Assembly: GCA_022559845.1 (NCBI GenBank)
Contig: CM040118.1
Span: 233,291,224 to 233,355,223, forward strand
Origin: Amorphophallus konjac
Lineage: Eukaryota; Streptophyta; Magnoliopsida; Alismatales; Araceae
Reading direction: 5' to 3'
Length of the DNA: 64,000 nucleotides
Of the stretch, positions 56,111 to 64,000 are shown one piece after another; within the stretch, counting starts at the first letter, position 1, and every line of letters starts with the position of its first letter. The translations under genes were made by a program, and so were the position numbers. The notes under the pieces are model-generated. The model had not been told where the DNA came from. It did no database searches and saw only the letters and a list, made by a program, of their open reading frames with translations.

Positions 56111-57699
56111 AAGTTGAGAGCATTATTGGCCAACTACATGATCCAAGTGTGGAAGATATTAGAGCAATTCTCCAAACTTGATCTAAGCACGAACAAGAGG
56201 AAAGGGTGTATTACTCTATCATACATGAGGATACAACCGGATTTACTCTCCGAAGTCAAGAGGCTACAAGATGAAGACCCAATGCTAGTGGAGATTAAAG
56301 GTAAGCTGGAGGAGCGACCAGATTTCAAGTTAGCATCTGATAGAAGGCTATTATTTCATGAAAGGACATGTGTACCGGACTGTTCTGAATTGAAGAAGAA
56401 GATCTTAGAGGAAGCACATCGATCAAGGTACACAATTCATCCTAGAGCTACCAAGATGTACCAGGACTTGAAATGGACTTTTTGGTGGCCCAATATGAAA
56501 AGGGAGGTAGCGGACTTTGTGTCTCGTTGTCTCACATGCCAACAAGTAAAAGTGGAACACCAAAAGTCCACTGGTAAAATGCATCCTCTAGACATTCCCA
56601 AGTGGAAGTGGGAATATATTGGAATGGACTTCATCATAGGTTTGCCTAAGTCTAAAGGTGGACATGATGGAATATGGGTTATCATAGATCGATTAACCAA
56701 GTCGGCACACTTCTTGCCTATAAAGAGCCGATGGTCAGTTGATGTTCTAGCTGCTTTATACATCAAAGAGGTGGTTAGACTGCATGGAGTTCCTTTTTTA
56801 ATCGTGTCTGACCGAGACCCGCGTTTCACTTCTCACTTTTGAAAGGGTCTACAACACTCCTTGGGGACGAGACTTAATTTCAGCACTGCTTTTCATCCCC
56901 AAACGGTTAGGGATGAAAATTTATCAGATAAGCATCCCCAAACGGTCAGACCAAGAGAACGAATCAAGTCGTGGAAGACATGCTTCGGGCCTGTGTTATT
57001 GATTTCGGTGGAAGCTGTTATGATCACTTGCCCCTAGTCAAATTTGCTTATAATAACAGTTATGAGGCAAGCATTCAAATGGCACCCTTTGAAGCATTGT
57101 ATGGAAGGAGTTGTCGCTGACCAATATGCTGGGACAAAGTTAGGGAAAGGCAACTTCTAGGCCCAAATCTGGTAAGGGATACGACTGAGAAGGTGCAACT
57201 TATCAGAGAAAAACTCAAGATGGCTTAGTCTAGACAAAAGACTTATGTCGACACTCAAAGAAGAGACCTCGAGTTCCAAGTCGGGGATCATGTATTCCTT
57301 AAGGTTTCCCCTAGTCAAGGCATTAGAAGATTTGGTGTCAAGGGTAAGCTTACACTAAGATACATTGGTCCATTTGAAGTACTAGAAAGAGTTGGCGAGG
57401 TTGCCTACCGAATCACCTTGCCACCACAACTATCGGAGATCCATAATGTATTCCATGTCTCCATGCTCAAGAAGTATGTTCATGATCCATTCCACATCAT
57501 AGAACATGACAATCTGGTGTTACAAAATGATCTCACATATGAACAAAAGCCTTTGAAGATCCTTGATCGCGAGGTTCGCGTGTTGTGAAACAAGACTATT
57601 TCCAAGGTGAAGGTTCAATGGAACAAAAGTTTCGAACATGAAGCCACATGGGAGATCGAAGAGTCTATGTGCAAGAGGTTCCCAGACTTATTCCAATAG
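56111..57699 (+). pseudogene. Element B integrase and chromodomain
   Basis: The zinc-binding domain (HPRATKMYQDLKWTFWWPNM, RCLTCQQVK) and the core (MDFIIGLPKSKGGHDGIWVI, VSDRDPRFTS) are readable to a TGA at 56840-56842. A 39-bp duplicated insertion and a 4-bp loss at 56894-56950 then shift the frame. The C-terminal GPFEVLERVGEVAYRI part and a chromodomain tail (ILDREVRVL, KVKVQWNKSFEHEATWEIEE) end at TAG 57697-57699. The chromodomain defines the Tekay-type placement. Confidence 0.9.
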
Positions 57700-57761
57700 T
57701 AAGAAATCTACACCCTCTACCTATCTATTTATGCAATGGAATTTGGGGACCAAATTCTTTT

Positions 57762-57774
57762 AAGTGGGGGAGGG
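57762..57774 (+). promoter_or_regulatory. Polypurine tract of B
   Basis: AAGTGGGGGAGGG stands directly before the 3' LTR and is identical to the tract of element A. Confidence 0.88.
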
Positions 57775-60711
57775 TGTAGTACCCCGTTAAATAAATAGGA
57801 TAAAATTTTAGATACCTATGTAAATTCGGGGAAATAAAACTCCACCATATTTAAAATTCTCAAATAATTAAGATGGGTCAAATTCAAGTTAATAAAACCA
57901 AAAACCCTTAAACCCATATATGGGCCTCACGTATATAGGTTTAGCCTAAAAGGACTAATGGGCCTTAGGGTTAATATAAAGGCACCTTATGATTAGAGTT
58001 AAGGGTATGTATATAAATACATACGTATAACGGAGTTTTAGTCTCCTAAAACCCTTATCACATTCGAAGCTTGCATGGGGTGTTAGGGTTTTGAACCCAA
58101 CTGGGAAGGCGGCTTAAGGTTTTGGAAAGGATTAGTTGCATGGGAAACTATATACCAACTAGGATTCTTACGTGGGAAGCTTAATCCCCATTAGGAATCT
58201 GGTGCCCGTAGGATCCCCCTCTTCTATAAATAAGACCATTGATCGATGCAGAAGCATCTTTCGGCTGCGGCGTTTGACGAGGTACTGCCGTATGTCTTCT
58301 TCCCTGTGTTCCTCTTCCTCCTCTGCTTCTTCCTGCGTGCCGCTGCTGCTGTTACGGAGGGGCTCTGCATCGCTGCAGTGAGAAGAAGCTCATGCTTCTT
58401 ATTCCATTTCTTCCCCTGCTACCTACAAAACCCTGCTTCCCGTAGCCTCTTCATCTACACAAAGAGGTAGGTTTTTTCAATAACTAAAGCCTAAGATTAT
58501 AGTAATAGGTATTGCATGCATATAAACCATGATATCTTGTTCATATATTACCTCCATGATCCCTGTTTTCTTTCAGTTTTACGTAGAATGGAGTTTTCTA
58601 TTTCATATGAAAATAGCGGCCGGAGTAGTGGTCGCAGAATTAATGGACGACCATGTAGACGGGCGCTAATTATTGAATTGGCGACAGTCTTCTGGCCGCT
58701 AATTAATGAGCGACCAACTCAACGATGCTATTTACTTATACAGAATTAATAATTGACATATCTTTAAAATTAAATAACTATGAAACCTGATGTATAAAAA
58801 TTTTTATGAGCATGTTCATAGGATCTACATAATTTTCTCTACATGACCATGTCTTCAGTTCCCTAAAATTCCTCGTAAACATCATTATGCTACCGTTCAT
58901 GCCAATCTTAGAAATTGAATAGTATTTTGTCTCAATAAACGTATCTGGCTGGTGTATAATGCTTTGCAATTGAAAAGAATGAGCGACCATCCAAGCAGTC
59001 GCTACTTAACAAATAGCGCCTCTGTAGAGAGACGTTGTTTCCTAAAAATTTTCAAAATAGGAAATAATATGGAAAAATCATGAATTTATGTCAGAAGCAT
59101 GGATGCTATTTATAGATATAGTGTCTTTATGAAAGGACGCCAATTAACATAAAATTATTTCTAAATTTGTAAAATATTGATTGAGCGACTCTTTAAAAAG
59201 ACGCTAATTCTTGATATAACACCTTTCTGAATAGATGTTGTTTTCCTGTCTCACAGTTCTATCGGGTTTTTGGCCCATATCGTGGGTCTTCTTGGCACTT
59301 CTATCTCACATCCAAGATGGAGTCCCTATTTTCACGTTGTTTCACACTTACACCTCAACTCTTGGTAATGATCGGACCCTTCGCAAGATATTCCTTTTTT
59401 CGGACTGGTATTTTCTTCATTGAGAGCTCCGTAAGTCTCTGCTAGTCTTGGATTCCCTCAAGGCAGCCAAGCTGGTTGTACCCTAAAAACCCTGGAACCC
59501 TTCAATGTCACGTCACTCTGAAGAAATGTGGTACCCTAGCCCTCATAGAGCGCTGTTTCGGGCCTCTTTGAGAAGTCTATCACTGGCTGAAATTGGCGAC
59601 TAGGCCAGTTGACGTCAAAACATGAATAAGCGGCCATACAGTGGACTCTATTTCTTCGTGCCTGTCATGTTCACAGGAATTGGCGACCACTACAGTGGAC
59701 GCTGTTTCTGTAATTGGTGGCGACCTGAGTGGACGCCAATTTCCCAGATTTGTCAGATTGTTAAGGTTTTCATGTGATTTATCGCCTAGTCATCCTTACT
59801 TAAAGTTCAGTCCTTGAACTCTATTCCATGAATCTACCTTATGTTCCTACAATGGTTAAACTCTTTGGAACTCTATTGGCTATAAACTATAGTGGATGTC
59901 TAAAATATTTACATGACTCAATGTCTGGCATTAATGGGGCCTAGTCTAGTCTTGGGAGGAGTGCCCGAAAGCACTTGTACCCATGGGAGCTATATTTACC
60001 ACGTTATGGCATTGCACCGGAGTGCATGACTTGCTTGATTTTGACATTCCACGATCTCGTGCTTGACTTGACTTAACTTGGCATGACTTGCGTGGCCTGG
60101 AAGGGGTATTTACTTACTTGAATTTAAATAGCCAATCCTCATGACATGACTTGATATTACATGCTTGAAATTCTTGATAGCTTTACTCGAGTATTTTGAA
60201 ATCTTGCTAGTCCATTTATATTACTTCTTGTTATTTCACTCTTGACATTGTCCATGCGTAGTTATCATGCATAGTTCATGTAACATGTTTTTTACTTAAG
60301 GCAAGCTTGTTCTTGAGATATAATCCCTACTAAGCGTTCGCTCACCCTAATGTTTTCCCCCATTTTCTAGGTAATTCCGATGATGAAGATCATTTGGATG
60401 GGGATGGACACGAGTGAAGAGAGTAGAGCCGTCCCAATCGTTGAAGCTACTACCTAGTCGTGTCTTTTTCTATTTTTCTTGAGTCATTATTATAATTTTC
60501 TTTTATTGAGTCTAGAATGTCATTTAGTACTCTTTTCCTTTGAAGGATTATGTAATGGAGTTATTTGATGGTAATAATGAATAAATTAGATTTGGTATTA
60601 TCTTGCTTGGCGCTCTCTATCTTATGTGTCGAATTATCTCGTGCTCTGATTGACATGATTGATATAAACTCATCATGCGTACCGAGTTCCTTCCCCGCTC
60701 GGGGCGTGACA
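57775..60711 (+). repeat. 3' LTR of B (2937 bp)
   Basis: It starts TGTAGTACCCCG and ends CGTGACA. The TATA box is at 58225-58232. It corresponds to the 5' LTR over its whole length, with scattered differences. The dyads (58610-58720, 59615-59745) and block delta (59930-60030) are retained. Confidence 0.93.
59392..59490 (+). ncRNA. Leader module alpha, copy in 3' LTR of B
   Basis: The blocks are the same as in the 5' LTR. The hairpin is GTCTTG-GATTCCCT-CAAGGC (59445-59464), with one G-U wobble replacing a pair of the other LTR copy. Confidence 0.6.
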
Positions 60712-61111
60712 TCAATTTTTCACGTAATTTTTCTATTTTACCAACCCATGGTACTATTATACCCACTTATGTGGCTAATAAATTCTAACATAAGAATATT
60801 GAAATAAATTTCCCTTTATGACATAACCAATGATCTCATTTATTCAATGATGTAAGAATTGACATCATCCACTAATTAGGATTTAATTAGAGCTAATAAT
60901 TCTCCCTTAAATCGGATGCTACAGTACTGACGTCTTCGCCATCTCAGAATCATGTCTCGAATCTCGCCGTTCGTGTTAACACGTGGGATATGGTTCGCGT
61001 TTATATATTCTACACTTTAAAGACATAAATAAAATATTTGTCATTTATTTTATTTTCATCTTTTGATTTTTTTTACATATAAATGCATATATAAAATTTT
61101 GAGTTGCTACA

Positions 61112-61125
61112 TCCTCCCCCACTTT
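61112..61125 (-). promoter_or_regulatory. Polypurine tract of C
   Basis: On the minus strand AAAGTGGGGGAGGA precedes the LTR start TGTAGCAACTC. It is nearly the same as the tracts of A and B. Confidence 0.82.
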
Positions 61126-61200
61126 AAAAGAATTTGGTCCTCCAAATTCACATGATTCTTACAATTGTAATTTAAAAACTTAAATAGAGGGGTCACAATT

Positions 61201-61795
61201 CTAACTTGAGATCAGATCCGGATACTTGTTCTTGATTGACTCCTCCAATTCCCAGGTAGCTTCCTCGAATCTATGCTTGCTCCATTGGACTTTTACCATT
61301 GATATAGCCCTATTCCTCAGCAAGTGTAACTTTCGATCTAATATCTTGATTGGTCTTTCTTCATAAGAAAAATTCTTTTGTAGCTTCAAGTCATCGAATT
61401 GAATTACATGCGAAGGATAATACACATATTTTCTCAGCACGGATATATGAAATATATCGTGAGCACCAACCAATTGTGGAGGCAAAGCCATCTTGTATGC
61501 CACTTCCCCGATTCTTTCTAGAATCTCAAAAGGGCCAATAAATCTTGGACTCAGTTTTCCTTTGATGCCAAACCTTTTAATTCCTCGCGTGGGTGAAATT
61601 TTCAAGAAGATATGCTCCCCTACTTGAAATTCAAGGTCTCTTCTTCGATTATTGGCATAATTTTTTTGCCATGATTGAGCAATTTTCAGCCTTTCACGGA
61701 TTAACTCAATATTGTGAGTTGTATCTTAAATATTATCGGGGCCAATCAATCCTTTCTCTACAACTTCACTCCAGCATAGAGGTGATCTACAACTC
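61201..61795 (-). pseudogene. Element C integrase C-terminus and chromodomain
   Basis: The minus strand begins at the D junction with SCRSPLCWSEVVEKGLIGPD and a TAA near 61724. It then continues LIRERLKIAQSWQKNYANNR, GKLSPRFIGPFEILERIGE and a chromodomain-like end (ILDRKLHLLRNRAISMVKVQ, FEEATWELEESIKNKYPDL). The last 134 codons (61201-61605) are open. This is the same module as in A and B, but a separate family. Confidence 0.87.
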
Positions 61796-63742
61796 TGATG
61801 GGGACATCAAAGGAAGGCCACTAACATTTTTTGTTTACATTTATATCCTTGAGTCAATTGGGTTTTAATTGTAAGATAATTATAAACCAATGGGTTAGTC
61901 CTTAGGGATTAATGGGTTTCTCTGCAAAAGGCCACGTCGGCCCGGCGGGACAACCACCCTCTCTCTCATTGGGTCACCTAGCATCTAGAGCCCACAGGGG
62001 TTGGTCTTTGGTCCATGGGAGAATATTGACCAAGTGAAAAATTCCAACTTGGCCACTTGCCCACTTCAAGAGGGCGCCCCCCCCCCTTTTAGTTTTTTAT
62101 TATTGTGTTATTTTGAGCACATGGGAGAAGAATTTCCTATCCCCTAATTGCCCCTCCCTAACCCTAGATCTGAGGTTAGTTTAGGTCTTTTAGCTAGTGT
62201 TATAAAACCCTTGTATTTCATTATTTTCATAGAATTAATGAGAAGAAAAAAAGCATTTGTTGCAATTACCCAAGGGCACCCCTCTCTCTTCCTCCCCTTG
62301 CAGTAGAGATTACAGTAGATCTAGGGTGTGATGCCACAAATCTTGGAGTGATTCTAAGTTCTATCCCTCCCCCTGGGTGTGAAGCTCAGCCACCGCCGCC
62401 GCCGCCACCACCGGAGCCGCCAACGAGCCGCCACAACCTGATCTACGTTCTACTGTCCATGATTTCGAGATCCAGGACAGAAGCTCAAAGATCAGGTTGG
62501 TTCTCCCCATCCAGCCGTCTGATCAACCTCAATTATTGAGCGTTTGTTCGGCCCGTCGTTCCCCATTGCCAATTTTATTTTTATGTCAATCAGCTCTCGT
62601 TTGCCCCCATTCCCAGCCATTTCATTCCACCCCTAACAATCTGCCCATCAGTAGATCTGTGAGACAGAACCCAGATCCACGAATTTTTCCACTCCCAAAA
62701 CCATCTTAGAAAAATACCAAAATATTTGCGTCTGATCCTCACATCCCCCCCTCTCACCCATAAAATCCCCAAGAGTAAGATCCACCGAATTTCCTTTAGT
62801 CAAAATTCATTTTCAGGTAGATCTCACTCTGTCCTGCTTGATCTGGATTCTGAGCCAGAAACCACTACAAAGCACAGAGTTTTTATTTTCGATCCAGACC
62901 GTTGGATAGATCTGAAATTCACATATGTCGAATCTCTCTAAGTGCCCTTTGCAACGGCGCTAGTTTCATCTCGATCCAACATCGGATCTAGGCGTGGTCA
63001 TCGTTCTCGTGGAAGCGCGCAGCTCTGTCCCGAGACAGGCCAGCAAGAGCAGTCCGCCAATTAATTATTTCAAAAATACGCCGGCTCAGATTTTGCCGCC
63101 GCCGACTTCAGGGATCGAAGAGGAACATTCCACCAGCGTCCCAGCCAACCGCCTCGACCAGAAGTTAATCGAAAGTCGACGTCCCACGTGCTGAGTTTGC
63201 TTGCTGTCCAGCGAGTTTGAACAGTGTCGAGTCGGACCAGCAGCCCGCCTCCGGCCAGAAAGCCCTTCCGGCTTGTTGCCCGTCAACCCGAGATCGGTAC
63301 TCTCGGGTCTCTGTTGTAGCCATTTACCTACCTGTGTAGAGTGGGCATAAAAATTATTTATGTAATTTATTGATTATTTACTGTACCGGGAGTACGGGTC
63401 TTGGCTGGGTTTGTCTTCCCCACGCCTGGAGCGTGGAGGTATGTTTTCGCTCCTCTATTTGTCGCATTGCTCATTTCGTATATGTGTTTTTATGGCGCTG
63501 CTTGAGTGTTTGGATATTTAGCTCGTTATATTTTTTCAATCACTGCTGCGAGAGAGTGAGTGCGACCCATCCCATGACCCAATCCGGGCACGAGCGAGAG
63601 CACTGACCACCCTCGACTCATTGTTGATTTCTCAACCGCGCAGATCCGCACGCGCTTCGCTTGCTAGGGACGAATTGCGAGGTTGCCTAGAGTCCCAGGT
63701 TCGCTTCCAAATTGGTCTCGAGTTGCAAGTCATCCCTCATCA
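61796..63742 (+). repeat. 5' LTR of D (1947 bp)
   Basis: It starts TGATGGGGAC and ends CCCTCATCA. A TATAAAA box is at 62201-62207 and a short (CCG)n run near 62390-62420. A near-perfect palindrome CCACGCCTGGAGCGTGG lies at about 63419-63436. ORFs within (62348-62941, 63086-63286, 63370-63606) are short and domain-free. Confidence 0.82.
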
Positions 63743-63745
63743 AAT

Positions 63746-63758
63746 TGGTATCAGAGCC
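63746..63758 (+). promoter_or_regulatory. Primer-binding site of D
   Basis: TGGTATCAGAGCC, three bases after the LTR end, is complementary to initiator tRNA-Met. Confidence 0.9.
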
Positions 63759-64000
63759 AGGTTGAGTCTAGGGTAGTCAGTCCTAGGGTGTCGCATTGCA
63801 TCCTATACCCGGTATATTAAAAGGTGTCCCCAGAACGATAGGTTACGCCTATTGGGAAGGTAGCACACTTGCATGAGTGCGATCTTCGAATCATACCTCC
63901 GCCACGTATCGGATACTGGTTGAGTCTAGGTTTATATCTGAGTCTGCATTCCAACTTTGCATTGCTAATTAGGGTCGTGTCTAGTCCATTAGAGTGTCAG
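63759..64000 (+). other. Leader of D
   Basis: This is untranslated sequence after the primer-binding site. No ORF, repeat or module alpha/beta is recognised before the window ends. Confidence 0.6.

Larger units (their letters stand above)
50202..60711 (+). mobile_element. B: full-length Tekay-like (chromovirus) LTR retrotransposon, 10.5 kb
   Basis: Two LTRs (50202-53118 and 57775-60711), an initiator-tRNA primer-binding site, gag, protease, RT, RNase H, integrase, chromodomain and polypurine tract are present in order. Flanking five-mers are TTAAT (50197-50201) and TCAAT (60712-60716), a 4/5 match. The LTRs have many differences, indicating an older insertion than Athila. More than seven in-frame stops, a damaged protease site and a rearranged integrase show that it is dead. 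Confidence 0.93.
47799..61111 (-). repeat. 3' LTR of C, split by element B
   Basis: On the minus strand it starts TGTAGCAACTC at 61111 and ends GGGGAGTGACA at 47799. Without B it is about 2.8 kb. From the TATA box (49992-50000) the transcribed part holds two tandem copies of module beta (48895-49345) and then block delta (48455-48560), which is shared with LTR B. The junction with B is unusual: 50034-50201 and 60712-60880 are homologous to each other. Confidence 0.8.
47799..61795 (-). mobile_element. C: Tekay-like LTR retrotransposon, 3' end, with B nested inside
   Basis: The 3' LTR (47799-61111, interrupted by B), a polypurine tract and the integrase end (61201-61795) are present on the minus strand. 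Element D then interrupts the integrase at 61795/61796. The rest of C would continue beyond D outside the window. The outer flank on the left is CCGAG (47794-47798), inside Tat-3. Confidence 0.82.
61796..64000 (+). mobile_element. D: LTR retrotransposon, 5' LTR and leader only
   Basis: An LTR with inverted ends TGATG/CATCA is followed by a primer-binding site and about 240 bases of leader before the window ends. It is inserted in the integrase of C; the left flank is AACTC (61791-61795). No coding domain is in view, so the superfamily cannot be fixed. Confidence 0.8.

Noticed and set aside
62348..63606. Several short plus-strand ORFs after element C as a possible host gene
   Set aside because: They all lie within the TG...CA-bounded LTR of D, ahead of its primer-binding site, and show no domain or start context.

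Overview
This window is plant DNA, very probably an angiosperm with a large, repeat-rich genome. It is retrotransposon from end to end: I see no host gene, no tRNA or rRNA gene and nothing bacterial. The evidence is Ty3/gypsy coding domains typical of plants (Tat-type with a second RNase H, Athila, and Tekay-type chromoviruses with a C-terminal chromodomain), a copia-like solo LTR, plant L1 and RTE LINEs, and a CACTA foldback MITE. Almost every reading frame is broken. Working names used here: Tat-1, Tat-2, Tat-3, A, B, C, D, E, F, G and Athila.

Layout. (1) 1-9238: Tat-1, minus strand, cut by the window edge, with gag, protease, G-patch, RT, RNase H and archaeal-type RNase H, and a 5' LTR at 7492-9238. 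(2) 9239-13415: gag end of a second Tat-like element (Tat-2, minus), split by a CACTA MITE (10528-11228, TSD TCT). (3) 13421-33672: 3' half of Tekay-like element A (plus). Its 3' LTR (15256-33672) is blown apart by G (16429-19532, TSD CCCAT) and by a full-length Athila (20853-32902, TSD ATGGC). (4) 33673-47798: remains of Tat-3 (minus), the oldest recognisable layer. It is interrupted by element E (35311-44920), whose LTR holds a copia-like solo LTR F (37000-42390, TSD TTACA), which in turn holds an RTE LINE. Tat-3 is also interrupted by an L1-type LINE (45411-47452, 16-bp TSD) and by element C. (5) 47799-61795: 3' LTR and integrase end of Tekay-like C (minus). Full-length Tekay-like B (50202-60711) sits inside that LTR. 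(6) 61796-64000: 5' LTR and primer-binding site of element D (plus), inserted in the integrase of C. The nesting reaches three levels inside Tat-3 and gives a relative insertion order.

The most interesting signals are noncoding. Two short leader modules, each with a hairpin supported by paired base changes, recur in elements of different lineages: module alpha in Tekay-like A and B and in Tat-1, and module beta in Tekay-like C and in Athila. Both lie in sense orientation in the transcribed 5' leader. In the Tekay-like LTRs they occupy the same slot upstream of a third block (delta). Several unrelated LTRs also carry clusters of dyad-symmetric GCGGTC/GACCGC-type sites, and LTR F carries about 48 units of a GTCTGTGCACATGCAT-like repeat rich in RY (CATGCA) cores. 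Coding oddities are a betaretrovirus-like protease-G-patch arrangement in Tat-1 and, in Athila and the RTE LINE, stop codons that nearly all fit C:G to T:A change. All alignments were made by eye.
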